A DNA stretch of 64,000 nt from Petrolisthes cinctipes. Lineage: Eukaryota; Arthropoda; Malacostraca; Decapoda; Porcellanidae. The notes below the pieces were generated by a model. It was not told the DNA's origin. It ran no database searches and saw only the letters and a list, made by a program, of their open reading frames with translations. Below are positions 11,406 through 23,014 of this stretch, one piece after another (the stretch's first letter is position 1; the number at the start of each line of letters is the position of its first letter). The stretch lies in assembly GCA_033782935.1 (NCBI GenBank), contig JAWQEG010000166.1, positions 4,052,001-4,116,000 of the forward strand, read 5' to 3'. The position numbers were made by a program, and so were the translations under genes.

Positions 11406-12385
11406 GATGCTTTGGTGCTACTATAGCGTGAGGTCTACCGCCATATGTCGCCTACCCAGGTGCAACCTGAGGTCTACCGGGTGACGCGCGTCTACGTGAG
11501 GTCTACCGCCACTTGTCGCCTACCCAGGTGCAGCCATATAAAAGGAAGCAAATGGAGCTCCTAAATCAGATTACTCCTTGGCCTGAAATAGTCAACATCG
11601 ATCGAGGGTATATCAAAATGTTGCTGAAGGAGTTTTATAGAAGAGTCATTCTGACAGAAGAAACAGCACTCGCCTTTTTAAGAGAGCACAATCTCTTGGA
11701 TACAGTTCAAGAAGCAAATCCATGCCATAAATGTGGTTCTGTTATGCAGGCCTTGGGTTTTTGGTCTTAAACAAGGCTCAGACTTTCGGTACTTTTGGGT
11801 GGAACTGCGTGACCGCAACACTCTAATCCCTATTATTGAAAGGGAATGTGCATATGGTTCGGTAATTCATTCAGATGAGTGGCCTGCCTATAGCAACCTA
11901 AATGCCATTGGGTACCAGCATTCTACAGTGAACCACCAGCAACATTATGTGGATCCAGCGACAGGAACACACACACAGGCAATTGAGCGATCGTGGTTGG
12001 ACGCTAAAACGATGATTCTGAAGAGAATGAGAGGTGTTGGTCGTCAGCTGTTCCTGACTCATCTTGATTATTTTTGCTGGGAAGTGATGAGAAAAAATTC
12101 CAATGATCTATTTGTCTCATTCTTAGAAGATGTACGAATTGTGTATCGGTAGAATAAATGTATGGAAATATATGTGTATTTTTACCTTTCTTCCCTTAAT
12201 ATGAATGTAATTATAAATCCAATTATCTATTTGAGTCATTCCTATGAAATGTACAAATTATGTGTTTATCGCTAAAATAAATGTATGGACATGTGTGATA
12301 CCCTTGAGGGAAGGATAATGCAGCGGTTGACCTGGGTAGGCGACAAGTGGCGGTAGACCTCACGCTATAGTAGCACCGATGCTTT
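11406..12385 (+). mobile_element. Merlin-superfamily DNA transposon, internally deleted, 8-bp TSD
   Basis: The element is 11,414-12,377 (964 bp). Its TIRs are 47 bp (11,414-11,460 and 12,331-12,377) and match at 45 positions, starting GGTGCTACTATAGCGTGAGG. The octamer GATGCTTT flanks both ends (11,406-11,413 and 12,378-12,385). An 8-bp TSD, GG termini and an IS1016/ISXO2-like transposase fit the Merlin superfamily. The left end also holds a second partial copy of the inner TIR (11,493-11,530). Confidence 0.9.
11552..12152 (+). pseudogene. Merlin (IS1016/ISXO2-like) transposase with central deletion
   Basis: The N-terminal part (ATG at 11,552, stop near 11,768) ends in a CHKCGSVM zinc-ribbon motif. 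A second frame from about 11,733 begins at WVFG and carries FWVELRDRNTLIPII, IHSDEWPAY, HSTVNHQQHYVDP and HTQAIERSW. These are the second and third catalytic blocks of the IS1595/Merlin DDE domain. The segment normally lying between the zinc ribbon and WVFG, including the first catalytic Asp, is absent, and the two parts are in different frames. The copy cannot encode active transposase but keeps good ends, so it could be mobilised in trans if an intact relative exists. Confidence 0.85.
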
Positions 12386-13300
12386 TTGGGACTTTTATCA
12401 TTATCATCATCATCATCATCATTTTGTGTCCTTCCTTTCCCATTATACTGTGGTTGTACATATTATAGCTTTCTTCCACTGCTCTCTTTACATCTCCAAT
12501 TCCTCTTCTACAGTATACCTGTATATACTGTACCCTGGTTTTCCATGTCTTGCCTGACACAACTCCTCCAAGTTTCCTTAATTCTTCCTGTTGGACCTGT
12601 ATCCCTCCACCTCCATTTCCTCCACCATTTTCATGTTTCATGTGTTTTCTTCTCTTCACATGGCCAAACCATCTGTTTCTTTTGCCCTACCATCTCACTG
12701 AACTCCACCACTCCACACCTCATTGCCACATCCTTACTTGACACCCTGTCCTTTCACCTAACTCCAGCCATATATCTTAATATTTTATAGGCACTTATTC
12801 ATGAAATATCTATCAGCTTGTCGGGTAGTGCCCATGTTTTCGCACAGTATACCAAGATTGATTTGATTTAGGCCATGTAAAGTATGCATTTGTACCTCAA
12901 TGGTATGCTTATGTTCACCAGAAGGCAAGTTATCTCTTTCCATTTTAACCATGTTGATGCCACTTTTTGTCTCATCGTTCTTTCCAGCCCTGCTTCAGAA
13001 TCTAATTGACTCGGATAACAAAACTGCTGCATTTCCTGCAGCATGCCTCCCTCCACCTCCAAGTTATTATCCACTCCCTCTTCTCTTCTTTTATCTGTCT
13101 ATACATGCTGGTAACAGGAAATTTTGTACTCCCCTTTAGTTTGTAGACCTGAGCATCTTTGATGACACCACTTATTACACTCTGAACTCAGCACTGTGTT
13201 CACTCCAAAACCCCTGCTGCAGCTCCCACATCTTCCTGATTGAATCCTTCCTGCTTGCTTGCCTGTTCCCATCACCTTCATCTTGTATTATACACATTTC
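12386..13300 (-). mobile_element. Decayed RTE-like LINE, 3' half
   Basis: On the minus strand, in order, come a cysteine-rich stretch (CGSCSRGFGV ... HQRCSGL; 13,099-13,240), a post-RT segment (MLQEMQQFCY ... DSEAGLERTMRQKVAS; 12,868-13,040), and a terminal segment with MKRRKHMKHE (12,659 downward). It ends in an ATG/GAT run (12,396-12,420). This is the usual order at the end of RTE-type ORF2s with a trinucleotide tail. Many stops and frameshifts are present. Confidence 0.65.
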
Positions 13301-14020
13301 GATAGAATACATGTCTGTGCTAACAATTTCACTGCAATACAGTATGTAAAAGTAAATGACTGTAGCATTTGTTCCCATTTGTTTAACTCACAGGGACTGG
13401 ATGTAACCTCAAACATAGGAAAATTGAGATTATCAGCTTGTGTTCGAGCAATGCCTCTTGGCACTCTAAACACTAGTAAATGGAATAAATAGCTTTAATG
13501 CATGCACAGCTAATGTTGAACCTAGGAGAACATGAACTGGGACATCAAGGTGAAAAAATATTATAGATGATACAGTATTGAGAAATTATGGTGTTGAGTA
13601 GCATTAGCCTACAAACGAAAATACAAGTTACCATAAAATTGTAAATATCTGGTCTGGTCTCCAGCCCACTGATTTAAAGGTACTGTACATATGTGTATGT
13701 TACAGTACTTGGAGACTGCTTTTAATACTTTGTAGGCCGGAGTAAAGGAAAACCCTGACAAAAACAAGTACTTTTACTGTGGGATAAATTTACAATACAA
13801 TATTATCAAGTAATTTTTATTAGTTTGCTTACAGCTCCAATTCTTGACTGTAAGCACCCAATATTCCAAGCATCTGTAAATAAATTTGTCATTCTTGGTG
13901 TTAACTCTGTATATTATGACTTACTATACTTTTGATTTTGTTCTTTTAAAAAAATATTTTGTAAATGAGTTTAATTTTACTTTAGTTTCTCAACCATTTG
14001 TAATTAGTTGGGTTTATTAG

Positions 14021-14130
14021 AGTTGTTTCAGCGTGTGCATGGGAACATGGCCATAGCTAAAGGGATGATGGTCAGAGTATGGTTGGGTCTGCGTCCCATG
14101 GTTCTGGCAACCAAGGCACACCAGGCTGAG
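14021..14130 (+). CDS. CYP4 alternative exon 2, version a
   Basis: This is a 110-nt exon: acceptor TTTATTAG|AG and donor GAG|GTAGAG. It is read as two bases completing a Glu codon and then 36 codons. It encodes LFQRVHG, then MVRVWLGLRPMVLATKAHQAE-like residues (split here: MVRVWLGLRPM, VLATKAHQAE). That is the start of the P450 beta-sheet region, where CYP4 proteins have VWLG.RP. It ends exactly in phase with VILSSNKHL of the exon at 23,015. Two more exons with identical phases and the same motifs lie at 15,096 and 18,367. The acceptor polypyrimidine tract is the weakest of the three, so this version may be little used. Confidence 0.8.
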
Positions 14131-15095
14131 GTAGAGTCTTCTCAGCAGTATGGGAGAAAGTCATGGGTTAAGTGATAGTTACTGACAAAATGGATCCCAT
14201 TGATATTATTTAGAGTCAATGAACCAGTCATTGTTATCATCTTGCCAATGAATTTTCTTGCATATTTGCTCCCTGTCAGGTGATATTTGTGGATATTGGG
14301 TTTATGGTGATGGTGGTATTGTTTAATTCTACTGATATTGAGGAAGGCGTGAACCAAAGGTAAGAAACCCGCTTAATGTCCTCACCAGTAATATACAGGG
14401 TGTCCCTCGACTTTCCTTTCCAGCTTTGTCAAATGAAAGTAGATGTATTTCTAAGATAAAAATACTCTATAAACATACGTCTTTTGAGATCTTGTTTGGC
14501 AGTTATGTTGAAATTAAAAATGCGTGCACAAGGGGGGAGGTGGTAGGCAATGGTAGCTGTTGTACTCGGTGTTGCCATACACTAGGCTGTTATTTTTGGA
14601 TATTTCACTTTTTCTTTCTTATTACTTCCTCCACATCTCTACCACGTTACAGCATCATAGTTTTTATAACAATAACTTGATGAACTACAACAAATACATA
14701 ATAGCCGTTTAAAAAAGAAGTGTTTAGTGGTGTAAAACCTGAAAATGAACTACTATTAATTATAGATGTAATTGTTAATGTTAAGTGCAAAATGGTGTGA
14801 AATACTGTATTAGTGATATCAGGAAAGGATTTATATGATCTGGATCAGATAAGACAGCTTGTGCGTGTGTGTGTGTGTGTGTGTGTGCGTGCAGTAAATA
14901 TGAAAATGGAAACACGTACAGTACAGTACCTTAACAGTATAATTATTGGCTCCGAGAGGAAAAGTAGGTTAATTATTGGTGGATTTTTATGTAAAGTAGG
15001 TTCATTATTGGTGGATTTTTGTGATTTGCGAGTGAGTGTGACAAATTATAAGCCCCACGAATAGCAGAAGTGAAGTGTTGGTGTCGCTGTTACAG

Positions 15096-15202
15096 AGTTC
15101 TTCCAGCGTGTGGTTGGAGCCCTTGGTATAGTGGGGGGCGCTTTGAGGGTGTGGCTGGGTGTTCGTCCCATGGTGCTTATCAGTCTCCCAAACCAGGTGG
15201 AG
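15096..15202 (+). CDS. CYP4 alternative exon 2, version b
   Basis: This is a 107-nt exon: acceptor GCTGTTACAG|AG and donor GAG|GTAGTC. It encodes FFQRVVGALGIVGG, then ALRVWLGVRPMVLISLPN and QVE. It starts and ends in the same phases as versions a and c, so any of them would join in frame to the exon at 23,015. It contains no stop, and its residues align with CYP4 sequence (R-V-V-G ... R-V-W-L-G-x-R-P ... V-E). It could instead be a relic of a gene duplication, but the intact splice sites and frame argue for use. Confidence 0.82.
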
Positions 15203-15289
15203 GTAGTCTTATCAGTTTTATCTTTGCTGATATACATCATCATTTTCGATTAATGTCAAATGTATGCGTAATTACATGGTTAGACGATC

Positions 15290-16410
15290 AATGATACTCT
15301 TCCAACCAACCCTTTCTCTCACTTCTCCCATATGAACATCCTGTGTTGTCAGGTCTTCTCTTAACACACTATCTCCACTTAAACCACTTCCATTCCAACA
15401 GCACTCCCTTTCCTCTTCTCTCCACATAAACATATCATCTCAATTTCTGCATTTTCATATCTGCACTCGGCTCCTTCCATCCATATCTTCATGCCACCTT
15501 CTAATTGTCACCCATCTTTGTTTCTTCAGGTAACCTAACACTAGACATGGACCTCAGTATTCTTTGATCACAACTAACAAATAAGTTGTATATCCTCTAT
15601 AATAAGGCCAATGTTTTAGAACTGTATTGCAGCACTGGCTGAGTGGATAGAGTGACGGACTGCGAATGGCAAAGGCCCTGGTTCGAGTCCACGAGAAAAC
15701 GTCTGGGATTTTTTCGAGGTGATCTGATGGGTCCAGCTGTTCGTCAACTATACCCTAGCTACGCCGACACGTCAAGAAAATACCCCCTACATCGTCGTCA
15801 ACTCACAACATAGAAGATGCCAGACCATATTCCAAGATGCTGTGAGTGACGGTGTAGCTGCTCTCCCCTGATAGTGACGTGTATAAATAAGGTGTCGTCA
15901 TCTAGTGGGACAGAAGAGAAGCTACGGTACCAACATCACCACGAAGCTCCACTGTCTCATCTAGTGCGACACCCAATAATCTCGGGGCCTCGCAAGAGTC
16001 ACGGGCTACTGACAGCCTACATTCCCGAGGTTGAGGTATAGAAAAAAAAAAAAAAAAAAAAACTAAATTGTACATATTCCAAATACAGTACTGTACTGTA
16101 CACTACTCTTGCTCTTTTCCAATGCTGTTGCTATATGTGCTCTTATAGCTCTCTCCAACCCACCACATCACCCTCCATGTTCCACCCAAATTGCACAACA
16201 TTTCTTCGTTCAGAACATTTGGTATTTTCAATCCAGAGAATAGAGTTAACCTCTACTCCTCTACCACGTCATACTCTACTTGGGAGCCATCATCTTTGTC
16301 TTGGATAAAAGTTAATTCCCCTTCAATCCTCTCTTATGGAGTGCCTTCTTCCATTCAATAAACATCCTCTCAACTTCCTCCTTTTTCGGTGACGGGTTCC
16401 TCAGGCGGTG
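15290..16410 (-). mobile_element. Old LINE remnant split by a SINE
   Basis: The minus strand at 16,400-16,270 encodes EEVERMFIEWKKALHKRGLK and, after a stop, SKTKMMAPK. This is the RT segment that precedes the thumb in RTE-like LINEs. The region 15,560-15,290 looks like the pyrimidine-rich complement of the end of such an ORF2, but the match is weak. The SINE at 15,632-16,062 lies between. It sits in the intron between alternative exons b and c. Confidence 0.5.
15632..16062 (+). mobile_element. tRNA-derived SINE with poly(A) tail
   Basis: The head has a pol III A box (TGGCTGAGTGG at 15,636) and B box (GGTTCGAGTCC at 15,680). A long unrelated body and an A-run at 16,042-16,062 follow. A truncated relative lies at 6,816-6,975. 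Possible diverged TSD: AACTGTATTG before and AACTAAATTG after. Confidence 0.85.
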
Positions 16411-16429
16411 ACTATCGTGACTTTGGAGG

Positions 16430-16711
16430 TTACTTTGGTTGTGGTGATACTGGTGGAGATGTTAATTCTTGTCGGGTGGCTGTTGGTTTGAGTTTGGTGT
16501 GGATTGGGTTTCTGACATACTGTAGTCTCATTCGCATATTTCTCAGTTGACCCTTTGTTGATTGGTACCGTAATTTGTGGGGGAATTCAAGTGCATTAAA
16601 TTCCACATTTTCAACCATTGCCAAATACCGATCGATGTATTCAAGAATATATCTCGCATAGTAGCAATGCATAGAAACTTGAAACTGGGACAGTACAGTT
16701 GGTGGTAACAC
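16430..16711 (-). CDS. Unassigned open frame in P450 intron
   Basis: A 93-codon frame on the minus strand starts MLPPTVLSQFQVSMHCYYAR and ends TSPPVSPQPK. The composition looks protein-like, but I recognise no domain and no splice context. It lies beside a decayed LINE and opposite the P450 gene. It may be chance or part of a dead element. Confidence 0.12.
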   Translation of the reverse strand: MLPPTVLSQFQVSMHCYYARYILEYIDRYLAMVENVEFNALEFPHKLRYQSTKGQLRNMRMRLQYVRNPIHTKLKPTATRQELTSPPVSPQPK

Positions 16712-17089
16712 CCATACAAAATGACAATGAGACTTGATGGGTAGTGGTGAAAATTATGAAAATGCTCTTGGTGGTGAAAGTGATGAAGCTATATTTAGTA
16801 ATGGTGATAATGATGGAAATACAGTATAGTTCTTAATACGGTTATCTTGTTGGAAATGAAATTGATAGTGATACCACAAGGATATTGAAACCTGTTTTTT
16901 TATAATGGTGTAATTATTTTTGGCTCATTTCTAAATTTTATTTTATGGGCCTCTTATGGTCAAATACAGTATTAATATTGCGTATTGTACTGTACTCTAT
17001 GCTTATGGGGAAAAATGTGCTAACCTGTTTAACCCTAGTTTGGATTGCAAAGACTTGCACATTGTTTCTTACTAGTTCTGCTGTTTCAG

Positions 17090-17215
17090 AGCTTTTCCAA
17101 ACTGCTAGGGGTAATTCCTATATCTGGAGCCAACACTCGTCCATAAGGAAAGTGTGGATTGGTCCTTTCCCCCTCGTCATGCTGTACAAATGTCGAGTTG
17201 TTGAGGTACAGAATG
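17090..17215 (-). repeat. Dispersed LINE-like fragment inside P450 intron
   Basis: Diverged copy of the 11,040-11,140 segment: shares the TATATCTGGAG and CTGTACAAATG/CTGTACAAGTG blocks. Confidence 0.4.
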
Positions 17216-18366
17216 TTTAGACTTGTGTTAGTACTCTAAGTCTGGGTTAACTTCATTGATTTGGTCCCCTAGTGCTTCAATCTTACTGCATTTGTATTCC
17301 CAGTGCATTTCTTAAGCTGTATATATGAGTGAGAATTCTGTACAAAAGTTGGAATCTTGAGTGACAAGCCAGGTACTGTTAAGTTTTTGGATACAAGATA
17401 AGGATAATACTTTTGCTTCATTTTTCTTGTGCTTCAGATGAGCTTTACCATGTGACAAACTTAAGGTTAGGTTGATGATGCCACTTCCCTCATTCTCTCG
17501 TCCAAATTGTGCATTTCTGCCTGCCAATCATTGTCCCCATTGATTTCATAAGTCTCTTCCTGACAATGAATGGATACAGGATACAAGTCAAATTTCCCAG
17601 TGATCTTTCATAGTGGAAATGAATCTTACGCTTGTCTCGCCACAGATGTAAAAAAAGTACGATCGATCCCGCTAAGTCTGATTTTGATTAGTCAGAAATG
17701 CAGAAAAATTGGCATGGGGAAAACAAATACTACTTTAAAGTTTAATAATGTGAAAAAATTAGTTGGAAAAGTTACAGTATAGCTGGCATATGCCAACTTA
17801 TACTAGAAATTGTCTGGTGTTACATGTCATGGTGTCACCCTGTTACACCCTGTTATAACATGATAACCAGTTACATAATAGGTATAGCATTTTAAATGTA
17901 GAGTTTGATATGAAATTACTATTCTGAAATGTGTTCAAGATGTGACTGCTATATTTTTCAAAGAAGGAAAATGATACATACTATACTGTAGGTGAAATGC
18001 CACAACGCATGACTGTGTCAAGCATAACTGAATTCCGTGTACAGTACAGTATATGGAAACTGTTTATGATGATGTACTGTACTGTATTATATTTATCATA
18101 GTACAGTAACATATTCCCTTTATAGCCTGGTACTATAGTTAGTTTGTTTTCATCTGTTCTCCACAAGATGTAAATGCAGCACCTGTGCAATACTGTATTT
18201 CACTTCTTGAACTTGCTGGCTACCCATTATTGAAAAAAATAAATAAATGGCTTTGTCATCATTACTTCGTTGATATCAGACGAATTCAAACCAATTATAG
18301 TATGAGCATTAATGAATTGAATTGTACCTACTTATACATCCACCTCCCTTCCCTTTCCATCCCCAG

Positions 18367-18482
18367 AGCTCTTCCAGCGGGTGGTGGGGTGGACATTGGT
18401 ATGGTGGTGGGGGGTTCCTTTCTGTCGAGCCTGGCTTGGGTTGCGACCTTTCCTCCTAATCTACAGGGCACCCAGTGTTGAG
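18367..18482 (+). CDS. CYP4 alternative exon 2, version c
   Basis: This is a 116-nt exon: acceptor after a strong pyrimidine tract (CTTCCCTTTCCATCCCCAG|AG), donor GAG|GTCGGT. It encodes LFQRVVGWTLVWWWG, then CRAWLGLRPFLLIYRAPSVE. Of the three versions it is closest to ordinary CYP4 sequence around RVVGWT and APSVE, has the best acceptor, and is nearest the constitutive exons. It is therefore the most likely default exon. It has a three-Trp run and an extra pair of residues compared with versions a and b. Confidence 0.85.
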
Positions 18483-19957
18483 GTCGGTGTTGTCTTTCCT
18501 GTAGAGTTGTTGCTGGTATGATAGTTTGGTAATATAAATATAGTTTGTTATATTTAGTACTTTTTACCCGCCATGGATATTTTACTCTCAATATACTACA
18601 CAGTTTTTAACACCTCCAACCTCACACCATTCCTAAAGAATATCACAAGCGCTATTGGGGTGGTGTGCAGTAGCTCCTGTGAAGGACACTTGTTTGAGAA
18701 GTTTGTATGCTTGTGTGCATTCGAATGTATTGTATGTCTTCTCCCAGAGAGCTGTATCTTAGCCAGTTGCAAATTGATCCGCATATGCAAATTTCCATGA
18801 GGATTTGGTGGTGTACATTACAGTTTGCAAGGTCATTTCCTTCAAGGCCCAAATCTGTTGTACAGTCAAATCTATACTGTCTTGGGTTCTGCTATCACAC
18901 ATACCTGAAAGCTTCCCTTTGGGAAGTGGAGACACATCGTAACAAATGGTGTGCAGTACAAGCTTTCCACTACTATAGTATTCTGAGATAAACCTGCACT
19001 GCACTTGTATGAAATTTGAAATAAACTTGCACTGCACACATATGTAACTGGAAGGAAACCTGCATTGCACTACATTCAAATGTATCTTGAAATAAACCTG
19101 ACTTGAACTTATATGTACAGTAACTTAATTCTTTAGGTTTTTGAACCTTACCCAACACATGACGCTTAAGGACACTTTTTGATGTACTGGAGTGCCTTAA
19201 TTGATTCCTCCAAAGTATGTCAGGAAACAGGAGGTGGCCTGTTGCTGGGAATAGCTTGGATGAATCAGTTGCTCCAGATTTACCACCACTGTACTGTCCC
19301 CTTAACACATATGAGAACCCTTAATGGCTGAGACTTTTGGGTACTGGGTGAAGATGTATGATTTATTGTGAGTATGTAGCTCCAGATGTGTACTGTAGTG
19401 TGGGAAGGTTGACACTTGACACAGATGGAAATTGTCTGCTCCTTTATTGGTTCATCATTCGGTTCTTTCTCACTTGGGAGAATTTTGAGAGTGTAGGATA
19501 CTGTACTTCATCCATCATGGCTTACCAGTAAGACCTTTGACACTCAAAGCAATAGACCAAGGGTGTGCAGGTTTGAATCATGGCTATGTTTGTGTTCTTA
19601 TACTCTGATGTTCTAACGTTGTAAAATATTTTGCTTTTGCTTTGCAGGGAAATACCAGGATACTGTACAAATTTATGGCCATAAACTGTACAGTACATTT
19701 TGAAAATGCAGCTAGTTTTCTAGTGCAATTTCTATTTGATTCAATTTACACTTGAGACTGTCTTGTAAGTTTTGTTACAATTCTAAAATGAGAATTGATT
19801 GTTTCATTTGTAATTATGATGCCTTGTAGTAAAGTAAATTATTGATATTTGCTTTGTAATAATGTACAGTATACCTTTTTTTGTAGATATTTTTTTTTTA
19901 TTGATGTTTTTATTTTGGATCAAAATTATCATTATTTTGCTGTGTTATATATATATA

Positions 19958-20279
19958 TTTTTTTTTTCTATATGTTCCGACACTGGACATAGGCTTCATC
20001 AAACCCGTTACCGTGGCCCAGGTCAACTGCTACTCACACACACACACGTCACGACTTCCGAACTGGTACCCAGCCACAGAGGGAGGGAAGTGAGGGTAAA
20101 TCCCAAATAATGCAGCTGTTATGGTACCAGCGAGGGTGTTTTACGACGTTCGGTGGCCTTATTGTTAGTGCCTCAAACCCAAATCGGAAGAGTAAATATT
20201 CTCAGGCCCTCACCTGAGAGGATCGATCTCCCGACCTCTAGGTTACGAGTCCAGAACACTAACCACTCGGCCACCTCCC
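19958..20279 (-). mobile_element. tRNA-derived SINE, minus strand
   Basis: The minus strand starts near 20,279 with GAGGTGGCCGAGTGGTTAG (A box TGGCCGAGTGG at 20,264-20,273). A B-box-like GGGAGATCGATCC follows at 20,219-20,231. It ends in a run of A (T on the plus strand, 19,958-19,967). The body differs from the SINE at 15.6 kb, so it is a second family. Confidence 0.75.
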
Positions 20280-21164
20280 CTACAAATATGGTTTTTGTGA
20301 TGTCTTTCTGCATATTTTGTTACAAGGATTTAAATACTATTCCTCTTTCAGATATGTTTTTATGCTTAACGTCTATTTTTTTGTTTGAATGGTTTGTTTT
20401 CATGACTTGCTTTTGTTTTTAACTTATGTATGCTTTATTCTGTTATGACATTCTTTGAATGCTCTGTTGTTATGCCTAACTGTTATGCATTTTGTGTATG
20501 TTTAATATTTTTTGTTGTGTTATGAATCGTTTTGTTGCTGTAATTTCCACTGATGCCTTAGTATTATGTGTTTATTGTTCACTTAGTGTTATATTTTTGT
20601 GGTTCTGCATTTTATTGTGCTGCTTCTCCTCAGACTGGACATCTTTGCATGGCATAATAGTGGTGAGCTCTTTGTGGACGGCCATTTTGTACCCATCATT
20701 CCCTGTGTAAGTTAACTGAGGTTACCCACACATAATCAATAATATTGATCAATATTGGGTATTGGTCAATATTTTTTACCGTGTAGACTGTAGGGGATAC
20801 TGTATATTGAAGGTTTGATCGATATATTGACTACATCAAAATGATTTTCTGTCAATATATTGACATGACATTAATAGTTTTGATCGTGTGTGGTAGCTTT
20901 TCAATAATGATCAATATTTTCCCAGCCTCTTGATAGATCAAGAAGGAAGGATATCTGGTGCCACAAAAAGAGAGGATAGGAAGGTTAATCTTAAATTTAC
21001 TACAGTGTAGCCTACTGGAACCTTTCAATACGTCCTTTGCAAAGTACAATCAGATAAGTTGGGCAATCAGGGCAGAGCAAGAAGTCATGCGAAACTTTAC
21101 ACCAAAAATACAAAGGATTGTGTTATTAAAAGAGGAAAGAGATATTGCCAGAGGCTACCATTGA

Positions 21165-21166
<2 letters not shown>

Positions 21167-21232
<66 letters not shown>
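21167..21232. repeat. (AT)n microsatellite
   Basis: Uninterrupted alternating AT of roughly 60 bases. Confidence 0.95.
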
Positions 21233-21236
<4 letters not shown>

Positions 21237-23014
21237 ATTTCATAAAGTGACATGTCCATCTGTCCGTAACTACTAACCACAGTACAGTCAGTACTCCGAG
21301 ATCCTTTGAGACATCAACACGAATTTTTTTGTGGATAATACATATGCTTAGGGGTTTGTAATAAACTATTTTTGAAAGAGATCTGACGAAAAATATATAT
21401 GTATTTTTTTCAAGTAATGCACAAGGACACGGAAAGCGCCTGCAGGGCTGAGCGTGTGGCGCTGGAGGTATTTACGAGAGTTATATAAAAATCACCATAA
21501 GACTAGCAACATTATATAAATGAATGTATAAATAATTGTCATTGTATCAAACCATATGTTGAGTTTTATTAAGGAATGTTGCATTATGTCCTCCTACCTC
21601 ATGCTGGTCACTATATTGGATAAATAAACAAAAATAAAATAATGTGGGAATGGCCTGAGCATTTCCTCATTGCATTATTCTTTGTATGTTTTGGTGTAAT
21701 GTTTCATATGACTTCAGCTTGTTGGTCCCATCACTATATTCATCTGGTTTTACTTTCCAAAGGGCTGTTAGGTTCTGGTACACTTTAATAAATTTATCTA
21801 TAGCCTATATTTATATTGAAGAAGCACTATAGCTCCATCATTGTCCACATCCATGGTCTGATGCTGGCAGCTTGACGTCAGTTCCATAACTGAATATTGA
21901 TCAATATTATTGAAGCTTTTGTGGCCGCGGGTTGTTTTATAGTTATTGATTTCAATATTAATGATGGTGTGAGGGTAGCTCAAAGTATGTGAGATTGATA
22001 TAACCCAACAGCACCACCACAACCAGAAGTGATGAACAGAGGCTTAATTAATCCCACCTCCAGATGAGAAATTTTCTTCAGTTACTCATATGAAAAAAAA
22101 AAAAAAAGTTTTTACCAGTGAGTGCATAATCATTGAATCATTTTCACATTAATTGAACAGTTGATTTGAAATTGCATGGAATGATATCATGATTATAACC
22201 TTTCTTTAAGTGAAAAATCTAATCTTGCAGTGAACAGTAAGGCAATTCCTTGTGTTTGATAACCACTGTGTTATTATTTTTGGGAATGTGCATACGTACT
22301 GTACATTAGACCTGATCGATCACTACACTGTACTTGACTCTTGTACAGTATTATGAAGACATGAATATAGCTAGGCTAATCACACACACCTTAAACATAG
22401 ATTCATTTATACTTTGCTCTCCATCTTGTAATATATATACAGTATATATATATTGCTTTCCTATCAACCCTGTTTCACTCCCATATTCTTCATCCATCTT
22501 GGCTTCTCACTCTGTATCTGTTCAGTCTAGATGAAATTCACAGAACTGAAATTCTTGTTAATGAATGTTTGATAGAACAGTACATATTTAATTTCTTGCC
22601 TTCTGCATAAATTGTAGTGAGTTTGAAGTTATTACAATGCTGTACTAGCTTGTAGGCTAGCTTAAATATCTATCTAGCAGTTATTTGTAGAAGTTAATGT
22701 CTATATTGCATTGTATTTCATTAATTCGTTATAATAAGCTAACTGCACATCATGCTGGTATTAATAGCCTAATAGTCAGTTTTGTTTATTTTTAGTTAGT
22801 AAAAGTGATGATACAATTTGGTTATTTAATAATAGTACTGTGTACACTCTACAGTAATAATTATTGATCATAAGGCCCTATACTGTACGAGAAAAGTCAT
22901 GGGTTTGGATGATGACTGGCATCTCTAGAACCATTGCACCTGTAGTCATCTTCTAGCCCATAATTTTTCTGGCACACAACTTTGTGGTAAAAATTGTATA
23001 TATTTGTGGTGCAG

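Larger units (their letters stand above)
18483..23014 (+). other. P450 intron between exon 2c and the constitutive exons
   Basis: About 4.5 kb. It holds a minus-strand SINE (19,958-20,279), an (AT)n run, and two inverted copies of TCAATAATATTGATCAATAT separated by about 1.2 kb (near 20,730 and 21,890). It is strikingly rich in TACTGTA/TACAGTA. No further exon version was seen. Confidence 0.5.

Noticed and set aside
6000..14020. First exon of the CYP4 gene (membrane anchor and PGP hinge)
   Set aside because: No frame with a Leu-rich start followed by a Pro-Gly-Pro hinge and a suitable donor was seen; CCAGGTCCTGCC near 10,645 does not continue as P450. The exon may lie upstream of the window.
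14392..14420. Mariner end (TATACAGGGTGTCCC); similar motif at 62,607-62,621
   Set aside because: The motif is suggestive, but no partner inverted end or transposase was found at either place.
15632..15700. Possible tRNA gene
   Set aside because: A and B boxes are present, but no full cloverleaf or acceptor stem. It is the head of a SINE with a long body and A tail.
13999..18500. Initially read as three copies of an unnamed dispersed repeat
   Set aside because: On translation the shared parts are exons: splice sites, phase and P450 motifs explain them better than a SINE.
20219..20279. Possible tRNA gene on the minus strand
   Set aside because: Same reasoning: degenerate head of a SINE ending in an A-run.
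20730..21912. DNA transposon bounded by TCAATAATATTGATCAATAT inverted repeats
   Set aside because: The repeat is itself a near-palindrome of AT-rich words and there is no TSD or coding content. Chance or a hairpin motif is as likely.
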